Below, piece by piece: positions 1-7,824 of a stretch of DNA of 64,000 nucleotides. This stretch comes from Sphingosinithalassobacter tenebrarum (GTDB lineage: Bacteria > Pseudomonadota > Alphaproteobacteria > Sphingomonadales > Sphingomonadaceae): NCBI RefSeq assembly GCF_011057975.1, contig NZ_CP049109.1, forward strand, positions 1,581,001 to 1,645,000. The letters run 5' to 3'. The position numbers and the translations under genes were made by a program. The notes beneath the pieces are model-generated. The model was not told where the DNA came from. It did not search any database and was given only the letters and a program-made list of their open reading frames with translations. Each line of letters starts with the position of its first letter. Positions within the stretch are counted from its first letter, which is position 1.

Positions 1-1
1 A

Positions 2-1144
2 TCGCGTCAGGAGATCGCGACCACCTGGAAATACGCCACGATGGTCTCCGAAATCCGGGGCGATGGCGAAGCCGCGCTGATCGACATGTTCGCCGGGCCG
101 ACCCAGCTCACCGAAAACGGGTTCCTCGGCTATTCAGGCGTCCTGATCGGCGGCCAGCGCCACGATCGCTACGACCTGACCTACAATGTCAACGCGCCCT
201 ATGGCTCGGTCAACTATGCGATCGGCAAGTTCGCCTTCGGCGCCAGCATCCGCTACGACTTCGGCAGCGCCAAGGGCACGCTCTGGGGCTCCTCGCTCAC
301 GCCGGCGGCGCGGTTCGCCACCAATGACGTGAACGGCGACGGCACGATCACTTTCCCGGAAACGCGCGTCAGCACGCTTCCCTACGGGGATCCGGCGCCG
401 GTCGACTACGATTATGACTATCTGTCCTACTCGGTCAGCACCAACTTCCGCATGGCGCAGAATTTCTCGTTGTTCGGGCGCTATTCGAAGGGCGGCCGCG
501 CCAATGCCGACCGCATCCTCTTCGCGGGCTATGTCGATACGACCACCGGCGAGCTGCTGCGCGACGACGCGGCCTATGATCCGGTCCGGCAGTTCGAAGC
601 GGGCTTCAAATACCGCACCGATGCGCTGATGGTCTTCGCCACGGGCTTCTGGGCCAAGACCAAGGAGCACAACATCAACCTCGATCGCTCCTACCGTGCC
701 TATGGCCTCGAGCTCGAGGCGGGCTATCGCACCGGCATTTTCAGCATCAGCGGCGGCGCGACCTGGACCAAGGCGGAAATCACTGCCGACGCACTGGACC
801 CGACGACGATAGGCAACACGCCCAAGCACCAGGCGGATCTTATCTTCCAGGTGATGCCGCGGATCGACACCGACCGTTTCTCGATCGGCGCGGCGGTGCT
901 GGGCACGACCGACAGCTTTGCCGCGGACAGCAACCAGCTCAAGATGCCCGGATACACGATGGTCAACGCGTTCGTGCAGTATCGCCCGATCGAACATTGG
1001 ACGGTCATGCTCAACGCCAACAACGTGTTCAACGCGCTGGGGCTGGTCGAAGTCAACGACAGCTACATTCCGTCGAGCAACGTCACCACGGCGCGCGTGA
1101 TCAACCCGCGTTCGATTTCCGCATCGGTGCGCTTCGACTTCTGA
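2..1144 (+). CDS. TonB-dependent receptor, C-terminal part (5' end outside window)
   Basis: The reading frame is open from the first bases of the window, so this is the 3' part of a longer gene. About 380 residues are visible. They show the alternating beta-strand pattern of an outer-membrane barrel, with aromatic-rich strands such as RMAQNFSLFGRYSKGG and NVFNALGLVEVND, and the protein ends in SVRFDF, a terminal Phe typical of Omp85/BAM-inserted barrels. TonB-dependent receptors import siderophores, vitamins or glycans using the proton-motive force. The plug domain and TonB box would lie upstream, so the substrate cannot be judged. The nearest downstream gene is a chemoreceptor on the same strand. 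Confidence 0.9.
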   Translation, partial: SRQEIATTWKYATMVSEIRGDGEAALIDMFAGPTQLTENGFLGYSGVLIGGQRHDRYDLTYNVNAPYGSVNYAIGKFAFGASIRYDFGSAKGTLWGSSLTPAARFATNDVNGDGTITFPETRVSTLPYGDPAPVDYDYDYLSYSVSTNFRMAQNFSLFGRYSKGGRANADRILFAGYVDTTTGELLRDDAAYDPVRQFEAGFKYRTDALMVFATGFWAKTKEHNINLDRSYRAYGLELEAGYRTGIFSISGGATWTKAEITADALDPTTIGNTPKHQADLIFQVMPRIDTDRFSIGAAVLGTTDSFAADSNQLKMPGYTMVNAFVQYRPIEHWTVMLNANNVFNALGLVEVNDSYIPSSNVTTARVINPRSISASVRFDF

Positions 1145-1152
1145 ACCGGACT

Positions 1153-1186
1153 CCGGGCCGGGCCGGGGGGTGATCTCCCGGCCCGG
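1153..1186 (+). terminator. GC-rich hairpin after the receptor gene
   Basis: Arms CCGGGCCGGG (1153-1162) and CCCGGCCCGG (1177-1186) are perfectly complementary around a 14-base loop, just after the TonB receptor stop. There is no T run, so it may be a weak terminator or only an mRNA 3' stabiliser. Confidence 0.35.
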
Positions 1187-1212
1187 CTCCAACCAATGAG
1201 AAACGGCGACAC

Positions 1213-3063
1213 ATGTTCAAGTCCATGAAAATCCCGCGCAAGCTCGGCCTGTCCTTCGCGATGATCTGCGCCTCGGCGGTCATCGCGATGGGAGTGTTCT
1301 TCGTGAACGTCTCGATGATCCGTTCGGCGACCGAACAGAGCAATCACAGCCAGCAGGTCGATGCGATGGCGCTGACGATGGAAACGCAACTGCTCCGTCA
1401 GAACAGCCAGATGCGCGGGTTTCTCGTCACCGGCGACGAGAATTACCTCAATTCCTATTATGACGGCCGCGACACGTTCGATGCGACCTATGCCGAACTG
1501 GCGCCGCAGATCGAGAACCCCGAGCTCAAGCAGGCGCTCGAAACCTCGCATGCCGAAACGCTGAAGTGGCGCAAGGACTGGGGGGATCATCTGATCGACC
1601 GCGTCAAGTCGGGCGATCTGGCTGGCGCGCAGGCCGAACTGCGCGACGCGGGCAAGGCCGCGCTGGTCAGCAACGCCGTCCTGCCGCTGCGCGACATTCG
1701 CGCCGCCGAGGCGAAGATGATCGAGCAGAGCGGCGAACGCCAGCAGGCCGCGATCGCCACTGCCACCGTCACGCTGATCGTCGGCGGCCTCCTGCTGGTC
1801 GGCATCGCCGTCGCGCTAGCGGTCCTGCTCAGCCGGATGATCGCGCGGCCGATCTCCGATCTCACGAGGACGATGACCGAACTCGCCGGCGGCAACAATG
1901 CCGTCGACGTGCCCGATCGCGATCGCGGTGACGAACTGGGCGACATGGCCCGTGCGGTACTGGTGTTCCGCGACGCGGCGGTCGCCAAGGAAGAAACCGA
2001 CGCTCGGATGCATGCCGTTGCCGAAGAGCAGAAGCTCGTCGTCGCCAACCTCGCCGACCGGCTCTCGGCGCTTAGCGAGGGCGATCTCACCGCCGATATC
2101 GTCGCGCAATTCCCGGCCGATTATCAGGCGCTTCGCAACAGCTATAACCGCGCGATCGAACAGCTTCGCAACCTGATCGGCGCGGTGATCGAAAGCACCG
2201 CGGCGATCCAGACCGGATCTCAGGAGATTGCGGCGGCGTCGGAAGACCTTGCCCGCCGCACCGAAAGCAACGCGGCGAGCCTGGAGGAAACCAGTGCCGC
2301 CGTCACGCAGATGGACGATCGCCTCAAGGCGACCGCCGCCGCCGCGCAGCGCACGGTGGAACGCGCCGACGGTGCGATCCGGGTGGTTTCCTCGGGGCGC
2401 AACACCGCCGACGAAGCGGTGCAGGCGATGGGGCGCGTGTCCGAAAGCGCCAAGGGCATCGACAGTGTGATCGAAGGGCTCGACAAGATCGCCTTCCAGA
2501 CGCGCGTGCTTGCGATGAACGCTGCGGTCGAGGCCGGTCGCGCGGGCGAAGCGGGCCGCGGCTTCGCGGTCGTCGCCGATCTCGTCTCGGCACTGGCGAT
2601 GCGCGCCGAGGAGGAATCGAAGCGTGCCCGCGATCAGCTGACCATCACCCAGGACGACATCGTCGCGGCGGTGGACATGGTGCAGAAGGTCGACGGCGCG
2701 CTCGCCAACATCTCGAGCGATGTCGGCGAAGTCCATGCGCTGCTCAACAACATCGCCACCGACAACCAGGCGCAATCGACCGCAATCACTCAGGTCAGCG
2801 CCGCGATCGGCACGATGGACCAGTCGACCCAGCAGAATGCCGCGATGGTCGAGGAAACCTCCGCCGCCGCGCGCAACCTGTCGAGTGAAGTGTCATCGCT
2901 CGCCGATCAGGCCAGCCGCTTCAACGTCGGCCGATCGAAGGGGCAGGTGCGGCTCCCGAGCCATCCCGCGCTTCCAGGGTCGGTCAAGCCGCTTCCCGCA
3001 GCGGCCATTCCGGCGCTCACGCGCCCGGATGCGGACAAGGGAGAGGATTGGGCAAGCTTCTGA
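1213..3063 (+). CDS. Methyl-accepting chemotaxis protein with CHASE3-like sensor domain
   Basis: 616 residues. An N-terminal membrane segment (about residues 15-35) is followed by a periplasmic helical domain with the CHASE3-like QNSQMRGFLVTGDENYL region, a second membrane segment (about 180-205), a HAMP domain (RPISDLTRTMTELAGG) and a cytoplasmic signalling domain with the hairpin tip around DKIAFQTRVLAMNAAVEAGRAG. The C-terminus is DWASF, matching the W-x-x-F pentapeptide that docks CheR/CheB in some receptors. The signalling region is nearly identical in DNA to that of the second receptor at 28763-30712, with inverted orientation. The ligand cannot be inferred. GAGAAACGG upstream is a poor ribosome site, but ATG 1213 is the natural start before the first membrane helix. 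Confidence 0.93.
   Translation: MFKSMKIPRKLGLSFAMICASAVIAMGVFFVNVSMIRSATEQSNHSQQVDAMALTMETQLLRQNSQMRGFLVTGDENYLNSYYDGRDTFDATYAELAPQIENPELKQALETSHAETLKWRKDWGDHLIDRVKSGDLAGAQAELRDAGKAALVSNAVLPLRDIRAAEAKMIEQSGERQQAAIATATVTLIVGGLLLVGIAVALAVLLSRMIARPISDLTRTMTELAGGNNAVDVPDRDRGDELGDMARAVLVFRDAAVAKEETDARMHAVAEEQKLVVANLADRLSALSEGDLTADIVAQFPADYQALRNSYNRAIEQLRNLIGAVIESTAAIQTGSQEIAAASEDLARRTESNAASLEETSAAVTQMDDRLKATAAAAQRTVERADGAIRVVSSGRNTADEAVQAMGRVSESAKGIDSVIEGLDKIAFQTRVLAMNAAVEAGRAGEAGRGFAVVADLVSALAMRAEEESKRARDQLTITQDDIVAAVDMVQKVDGALANISSDVGEVHALLNNIATDNQAQSTAITQVSAAIGTMDQSTQQNAAMVEETSAAARNLSSEVSSLADQASRFNVGRSKGQVRLPSHPALPGSVKPLPAAAIPALTRPDADKGEDWASF
2199..2881 (+). repeat. Inverted long repeat arm 1 (shared chemoreceptor signalling region)
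   Basis: Coding DNA from about 2199 to 2881 matches the reverse complement of 29029-29712 almost base for base, with a few silent changes (for example near codons AEEESKR). The encoded protein segment STAAIQTGS...AAARNL is identical in the two receptors, while both flanks diverge. This pattern fits recent duplication or gene conversion. The boundaries were set by eye. Confidence 0.9.
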
Positions 3064-3193
3064 CTATCGGGCGCGGCGATGGGCACATCGGCCCCCCGCT
3101 GCGCCGCGCGCTGCGCAATCGGTTCGGCGCGTCGGCTGAAATATCTTGCGGCACGGGGGTTCCGGCCTGCGATGCCGCCTCGGGGGATTTGGT

Positions 3194-4234
3194 ATGAACA
3201 TGCTCGTCGCGATTGACGAGATCGGCGAGCTGCGGCGTCAGGCCGTCGTGGCCTCGCGCCTGGGGTCGCCCTTTGTCGCGAACATCCTGGAGGCCGGCGA
3301 GCGCCAGCTGCGCCGTGCGCCGGCGACGCGGGCACTGGTGACCGGCTGGCCCGGCGACGCATCGGCGGCGGCGCTGGCGATGCGCTTCAACGCCGCGATG
3401 CATTTCCTCGCCCGACAGGGCATGCTCCCCCGGCTTACCGCGCTTTATCGCCGCGAGCATGACGATTTCGACGGCGCGGTTGGCGCGGCACTCGCCGCGC
3501 GCGACAATTTCATTGCCGAATGGATGCGCAATCCGCCGCAGACCAACGAAGTCAGCCGGTCCGCCGCCATCGTGGCGGCGCTGCTGGTGTTGCGCGAGCA
3601 GACGGGGCTTCCGGTCGCGCTTCACGAAATCGGTTCGAGCTGCGGCCTCAATCTCAATCTCGCGCGCTATCGCCATGATCTCGGCGGCACCGCGGTGGGC
3701 GATCCGAACTCGCCGGTGCGTGTGGCGCCGCGTTGGGAAGGCGCGCCGCCGCCTGCGCAGCCGCTCGAAGTCGTTTCGGCGCGCGGCGTCGATCTCTATC
3801 CGCTCGACGCGCGCAGCGCAGCGACGCGCGAACGCCTGCTCGCGCATATCTGGGCGGACCAGACCGCGCGTTCCGCGCGGCTGGAAGCGGCGCTGGATCT
3901 GGCGCGCGCGCATTGTCCCGATGTCGAGCAGGGGGATGCGGTTCCCTGGCTCGCGGAACGGCTTGCAGAGCCGCAGCAGCAAGGGGTTTGCCGCGTCGTC
4001 TTCCATTCGATGGTGCTGCAATATCTCGATGCCGATGCGCGGCGTGCGGTTGGAACGATGCTCGCCGAGGCGGGAGCGCGTGCGACGCCCGAGCGCCCGT
4101 TGGCGCAGATCGGATTCGAATGGACTGCCGACCGCAGCGAAGTGCGGCTGACGCTGACGGTCTGGCCGACCGGCGAAGCGCGTCTTCTGGCGACGTGCCA
4201 GGCCTATGGCGACTGGATCCGCTGGCGGCGCTGA
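3194..4234 (+). CDS. DUF2332 family protein
   Basis: 346 residues if read from ATG 3194, which has a GGGGGAT ribosome site just upstream; an in-frame TTG at 3146 would add 16 residues with no such site. The protein resembles DUF2332 proteins, an uncharacterised family common in alphaproteobacteria and actinobacteria. Family-like stretches are LHEIGSSCGLNLNLARYRHD (a GSSxGLN motif reminiscent of a nucleotide or SAM-binding turn), DARSAATRERLLAHIWADQ and RVVFHSMVLQYLD. No signal peptide or membrane segment is seen. The biochemical role is unknown. It stands alone between a chemoreceptor and a convergent flavodoxin gene. Confidence 0.8.
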   Translation: MNMLVAIDEIGELRRQAVVASRLGSPFVANILEAGERQLRRAPATRALVTGWPGDASAAALAMRFNAAMHFLARQGMLPRLTALYRREHDDFDGAVGAALAARDNFIAEWMRNPPQTNEVSRSAAIVAALLVLREQTGLPVALHEIGSSCGLNLNLARYRHDLGGTAVGDPNSPVRVAPRWEGAPPPAQPLEVVSARGVDLYPLDARSAATRERLLAHIWADQTARSARLEAALDLARAHCPDVEQGDAVPWLAERLAEPQQQGVCRVVFHSMVLQYLDADARRAVGTMLAEAGARATPERPLAQIGFEWTADRSEVRLTLTVWPTGEARLLATCQAYGDWIRWRR

Positions 4235-4265
4235 ACCGCGTTGCGGCGTTCGCCGCCGGGCGCCG

Positions 4266-4829
4266 TCACGCACGAAGCTTCGCAGTCGTTTCGGCGACGC
4301 GGCGGCCGAGATGTCGGGCCGTTTTCAGATCCCCTTCGGGTGGTGTTTCCTCGGGCGGAGCGTCGTCGGACTGGGCCATGACGCCCAGCCAGCCGCCCAG
4401 CCGGTTGAGGTCGGCATCCTCGCCACTGCCCGGCAGCAGGTCCAGATTGACCCAGACCATGCCGTGCTGCGCCGCGAACAATGCCTGGGTGATGAGCGTT
4501 CCCAGCTTGTCGCCGCTCGCCGTTCCCGAATTGGTGAAGCCTGCCGCGACCTTGCCGGCCCATTTCAGTTCGCTCCAGATCGGCTTCGTCGTGCTTTCGA
4601 AAAAGCGTTTCATCTTCCAGCCCAGCGCGCCGTTATAGGTGGGTGACCCGAAAATAATGGCATCGCTCGCGGTAAGCGCGTCGAGATCGACGTCGCTTTC
4701 GCCATCGACTTCGATCAGCTCGACATCGGTGCCGGTGATTTCCCGGGCGCCTTTCGCGACATGTCGCGCGACCCGCTCGGTATGTCCGTATGCGCTTTCG
4801 AACACGATGCTGATTTTCGTCGGTACCAA
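4266..4829 (-). CDS. Flavodoxin / WrbA-like NAD(P)H-quinone oxidoreductase family protein
   Basis: 187 residues from a TTG start at 4829 (VPTKISIVFESAYGHTERVA), chosen because GGAGAA lies eight bases upstream; longer in-frame starts give a basic, low-complexity leader. The N-terminal FMN phosphate loop is SAYGHTERVA and the second FMN-binding loop is FGSPTYNGALGWKMK. The C-terminal half has AQHGMVWVNLDLLPG, where WrbA-type proteins form the isoalloxazine pocket. These proteins carry out two-electron quinone or flavin reduction in the cytoplasm. The terminal QSDDAPPEE insert is unusual. The gene is monocistronic and convergent with the DUF2332 gene. The family is secure; the exact substrate is not. 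Confidence 0.85.
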   Translation of the reverse strand: MVPTKISIVFESAYGHTERVARHVAKGAREITGTDVELIEVDGESDVDLDALTASDAIIFGSPTYNGALGWKMKRFFESTTKPIWSELKWAGKVAAGFTNSGTASGDKLGTLITQALFAAQHGMVWVNLDLLPGSGEDADLNRLGGWLGVMAQSDDAPPEETPPEGDLKTARHLGRRVAETTAKLRA

Positions 4830-5070
4830 ATTCCGTTCTCCATCAAGGCGGGTTGCTGGGCGGTCGCGGCGCGGTCGGCCGTGATCCGGTGGTCGCATGA
4901 CAGGGAACGAGTGGATGCGCGTCCCGTTGCAGCCGCGCTTCGCCACGGGCTGAATATCGGAAAAATGGTCGCGATCGGGCGTGATGAAATCGCTGTCCTA
5001 CACACCCCGATATGTGAAACGGTGCCTTCATGCCCGCAGCGCCGATCCGCACCGCCATCGCCGCCATTTT

Positions 5071-5166
5071 CTCTCGCCTCTCGCGCGCGCGTACGTGCGC
5101 GAGCGCGCGCACGCGCGTTACGTCGCGACCCGGTGCGAACTTTGCACGGAAAACTGCGGTTTTTGC
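5071..5166 (+). repeat. Alternating CG/CA intergenic repeat, copy A
   Basis: This lies in the 368-base spacer 4830-5197, which otherwise holds no convincing gene. An alternating purine-pyrimidine tract (5081-5118, mostly CG/GC steps) is followed by the core CGCGACCCGGTGCGAACTT and then GCACGGAAAACTGCGG and a T run. The same arrangement recurs at 50915-50990 (plus) and 62816-62903 (minus). Six-frame reading gives only Arg/Ala-rich peptides, so it is non-coding. Confidence 0.8.
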
Positions 5167-5197
5167 GCGGGCGGCCTTTTCACCGCTCCGGGTCGGG

Positions 5198-5620
5198 TCA
5201 CAGCTTGGCGTTGATCGAGATCGGGGCGGGGGCGTCGATGCCCTGCAATCCGCCGCGCGCGCCATAGGTCTGGCTCCTGGTGCCGGTCAGCCGCTTGGCC
5301 TCGGCATTGATCGCCGCCATCATTTCGACCGACAGCTCGATCTGGCGGGAAAGGACGCGGGCGTTGACGGCGGACGCGTCGCGCAACCGCAGGCTCGCCT
5401 CGGTCAGCAGCGCACGCGCTTCGGCGTCGAGCACTTCCATCCAGTTGCCCGCTTCGCGCGAAAGCCGCGCGACTTCGCTTTCGATGCGGCCGGTAAGCCG
5501 GATCTTGGCGTTGGCGATTTCGGGCAGTTCGCGCGTGAAGGGCGAGCGGGTGAGGATTTCGGTTTCCTCCTCCATCAGCGCCGCCAGCGAATGCATCGCG
5601 TCGCACAGCGTATCGGTCAC
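5198..5620 (-). CDS. flgN: FlgN-like flagellar export chaperone
   Basis: 140 residues, almost wholly helical and charged (MTDTLCDAMHSLAALMEEETEILTR...), with a C-terminal QTYGARG segment, as in FlgN-type chaperones for the hook-associated proteins FlgK and FlgL. It follows flgJ with a four-base overlap, and flgI-flgJ-flgN is a recurring flagellar order. Sequence similarity among FlgN proteins is low, so the name rests on length, composition and position. The spacer below it carries repeat copy A. Confidence 0.72.
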   Translation of the reverse strand: MTDTLCDAMHSLAALMEEETEILTRSPFTRELPEIANAKIRLTGRIESEVARLSREAGNWMEVLDAEARALLTEASLRLRDASAVNARVLSRQIELSVEMMAAINAEAKRLTGTRSQTYGARGGLQGIDAPAPISINAKL

Positions 5621-5916
5621 ATCGCTTCTCCCTGCTGCAGACGCAGAATCTGGTCCATCACCGTGGGTGCCAGGCCGATGCCGCCGCGTTTGGCGACTTC
5701 ATTGCCCAGCTTCTCCGCGAGCACACCGCGAAACACCTGTTCGGCACTGCCGCCCGAAAATTCGCCGGCCTCGCCCGAATTTTCGAGCATCAGCTGGAAC
5801 ATCTGGCCCAGGAACACCGCTTCGAACTGCTGCGCGGTTTCGGCCTGGGGCGAGGATGCCGTGACCTGCGGCATCTGCGGCCCCCGGGCGGCGGGAAGCG
5901 AGAAAGGATCCATCAT
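5617..5916 (-). CDS. flgJ: Rod-binding protein FlgJ, N-terminal domain only
   Basis: 99 residues. TAQQFEAVFLGQMFQLMLENSG matches the rod-binding domain (Rod-binding PF10135), and the protein ends right after the MDQILRLQQGEAM helix. The C-terminal muramidase found in enteric FlgJ is absent, as is usual in alphaproteobacteria, so another lytic enzyme must open the peptidoglycan. The start (ATG 5916, with a second ATG next to it) overlaps the flgI stop, and the end overlaps the flgN-like gene, showing translational coupling. Confidence 0.9.
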   Translation of the reverse strand: MMDPFSLPAARGPQMPQVTASSPQAETAQQFEAVFLGQMFQLMLENSGEAGEFSGGSAEQVFRGVLAEKLGNEVAKRGGIGLAPTVMDQILRLQQGEAM

Positions 5917-7016
5917 TGCACCACGATTTCGGCCTGGAGCGCGCCGGCGCTCTTCACGGCCTGGAGGATAGTGATCACGTCGCGCGGGCTGACGCCGAGC
6001 GTGTTGAGCCCGTTGACGAGCGACTGGAGCGAGGGGCCCTCGACCATCGCGAGCGATGCGCCGCTGCCGTCGTCCACGGTCACCTGGCTGCGCGGCACCA
6101 CGGTCGTCTGGCCGTTGGAAAAGGGGCCGGGCTGCGACACCTGCGGGGTTTCGGTGACGGTGATGGTGAGGCCGCCCTGCGCGATCGCTACCGGGCTGAG
6201 CCGCACGTCATCGTTCATCACGACCGTGCCGGAGGCTTCGTTGATCACGACGCGCGCGGGCTGATCGACGATGACGGGCAGGTTTTCGACTTGCGTCACC
6301 AAGTCGACGATCGATCCGGCAAAGCCCGGCGGTGGCGCGATTTCAACTGTGGCCGGGTCCAGCATCTGCGCGGCTCCGGGAAAACGGGTGTTGATCGCGC
6401 GGGCAATCCGGTCGGCCGTCGCGAAGTCGGGATTGCGCAGCGCGAGCTTGAGGCTGTGGGCGGACGCGAGCGCGAACGGCACTTCGCGTTCGACGATCGC
6501 ACCGCCGGCGATCCGTGCGGAGGTGGTGACGCCGCGGCTGATGCTTGCCGCCGCGCCCTGGCCGCGAAAGCCGGAAACGGCGACGGGACCCTGCGCCACG
6601 GCATAGATTTCGCCGTCCAGCGCGCGCAGCGGGGAAATGATCAGCGTCCCGCCCTGCAGGCTGGTGGCATCGCCCAGCGCCGAAACCTGCACATCGATCC
6701 GCGAACCGGCCCGGGAATAGGGGGGCAGGGTAGCGGTGATCGAAACCGCCGCGACATTCTGCGTCCGCATCTGCGTGCCGCGAATGTTGACGCCCATCCG
6801 CTCGAGCATCGCCTGCATCGATTCCTCGGTGAAGGGCGAATTGCGCATGCGGTCGCCGGTGCCGGCAAGGCCGACGACCAGGCCGTAACCGACCAGCTGG
6901 TTGGGGCGGACGTCCTCGACGTCGACGATGTCCTTGACGCGGGTCTGCGCGCTTGCTGTGCCCGAAGGCACGAGCGCGAATACCAGCGCCGCGAGGGCGG
7001 TGAGAATGCGATACAC
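5913..7016 (-). CDS. flgI: Flagellar P-ring protein FlgI
   Basis: 367 residues from a GTG start at 7016, chosen because an AGGGAA ribosome site precedes it and the Sec signal peptide YRILTALAALVFALVPSGTASA follows at once; the frame is open further upstream without a signal. The mature protein begins TRVKDIVDVEDVRPNQLVGYG, the classic FlgI start, and contains TGDRMRNSPF and PRDVITILQAVKSAGALQAEI at the end. FlgI forms the periplasmic P ring around the rod. It is the first gene of a flgI-flgJ-flgN unit divergent from fliX, with a TCCTATAA element 39 bases upstream. Confidence 0.97.
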   Translation of the reverse strand: MYRILTALAALVFALVPSGTASAQTRVKDIVDVEDVRPNQLVGYGLVVGLAGTGDRMRNSPFTEESMQAMLERMGVNIRGTQMRTQNVAAVSITATLPPYSRAGSRIDVQVSALGDATSLQGGTLIISPLRALDGEIYAVAQGPVAVSGFRGQGAAASISRGVTTSARIAGGAIVEREVPFALASAHSLKLALRNPDFATADRIARAINTRFPGAAQMLDPATVEIAPPPGFAGSIVDLVTQVENLPVIVDQPARVVINEASGTVVMNDDVRLSPVAIAQGGLTITVTETPQVSQPGPFSNGQTTVVPRSQVTVDDGSGASLAMVEGPSLQSLVNGLNTLGVSPRDVITILQAVKSAGALQAEIVVQ

Positions 7017-7054
7017 GGTTGTTTCCCTGGGCCGTGAAAATGCTCTACAATGAC

Positions 7055-7062
7055 TTATAGGA
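7055..7062 (-). promoter_or_regulatory. TCCTATAA element upstream of flgI
   Basis: Read on the minus strand this is TCCTATAA, 39 bases before the flgI start. It is one of seven copies found in the sense orientation before motility-linked genes. It resembles the -10 element of flagellar sigma-28 promoters (GCCGATAA) and also contains a sigma-70-like TATAA. No clear -35 partner is visible. Confidence 0.5.
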
Positions 7063-7099
7063 TGAACTGCGCCAGAAGCGTGGGAAGGAACGAGATTCG

Positions 7100-7516
7100 G
7101 TGCGCATCGAAGGACTGCCTCCCCTGATGGCACGCACGCTTGTAAATGCGTTGCCCAAGGTCCTGCCGAGCTTTCCGGTAAGCAAGGCGGACGCCGTCGC
7201 CGCGCACCCGCAGCCCCAGGCCGCGCCCACCGCGCAGCCGATGCCGACCGTGGCGATGCTGGTGACGCTCGCCGCCGCCGATCCGACGATCGAGCGCCGC
7301 CGCAGGGAAGCGAAAAAAGCGGGCGAGGGGCTGGAGATGCTCGAAACCGTGCATCGCGAACTGCTCGCAGGGACGCTGGACGAATGCGCGCTTCAGGATC
7401 TGGCCGAATGGGCCAGGGCGATCGATACGCCGGAGGATCCGGTGCTGGCCGAAATCATGCGCGACATCGATCTGCGCGTGCGCGTCGAGCTGGCCAAATA
7501 CGACGTCGAGGTCTGA
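7100..7516 (+). CDS. fliX: Flagellar assembly regulator FliX
   Basis: 138 residues from a GTG start preceded by GGAAGGAACGAG. The C-terminal half is typical of FliX (PF10768): TIERRRREAKKAGEGLEML, then an acidic helix and AEIMRDIDLRVRVELAKYDVEV. In Caulobacter, FliX couples assembly of early flagellar structures to activation of sigma-54 promoters by FlbD. No FlbD is present in this window. The Ala/Pro-rich segment near residues 30-50 is a linker. The gene is divergent from flgI, so the 83-base spacer probably carries both promoters. Confidence 0.88.
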   Translation: MRIEGLPPLMARTLVNALPKVLPSFPVSKADAVAAHPQPQAAPTAQPMPTVAMLVTLAAADPTIERRRREAKKAGEGLEMLETVHRELLAGTLDECALQDLAEWARAIDTPEDPVLAEIMRDIDLRVRVELAKYDVEV

Positions 7517-7528
7517 CCGGTCGGGCGG

Positions 7529-7813
7529 TCAGAGGGTTTCGTAGTGATCCATCGCCCCGTCCTGCGTCACCGGCGGGAAAAGCGCGCGAAATTCGGGGTA
7601 GATAGCATGGCTGTAAAAAGCGTGATGGGCATCGACACTGTCCCATTCGACCAGCAGCATGAACCGGTCGGGGGCTTCGACGCAGCGGCACAGGCGAATT
7701 TCGCCGACGCCCGTGATCGACCGCAGGATCGGGATGGCCTGATCGGCAAGCATGCGGTGCAGCGCTTCGCCCTTGCCCGGCTGTGCGGTCAGATCGGCAC
7801 GTTCGAGAACCAT
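7529..7813 (-). CDS. Antibiotic biosynthesis monooxygenase (ABM) domain protein
   Basis: 94 residues forming a single ABM-type ferredoxin-like fold: LERADLTAQPGKGEALHRML at the start, FMLLVEWDSVDAHHAFYSH in the middle, and FRALFPPVTQDGAMDHYETL at the end. Members act as cofactor-free quinol or heme monooxygenases or as small stress enzymes. It follows the old-yellow-enzyme gene by 11 bases on the same strand, so the two are probably co-transcribed with the MarR gene; together they suggest a response to quinones or other electrophiles. Confidence 0.85.
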   Translation of the reverse strand: MVLERADLTAQPGKGEALHRMLADQAIPILRSITGVGEIRLCRCVEAPDRFMLLVEWDSVDAHHAFYSHAIYPEFRALFPPVTQDGAMDHYETL

Positions 7814-7824
7814 CTTCGTCTCCT

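Noticed and set aside
5081..5118. CG-alternating tract as a CRISPR-like array
   Set aside because: There are no unique spacers or regular repeat units; it is a simple alternating tract.
5030..5971. Long plus-strand frame opposite flgN, flgJ and repeat A
   Set aside because: It is an antisense shadow of the flagellar genes; protein features lie on the minus strand.
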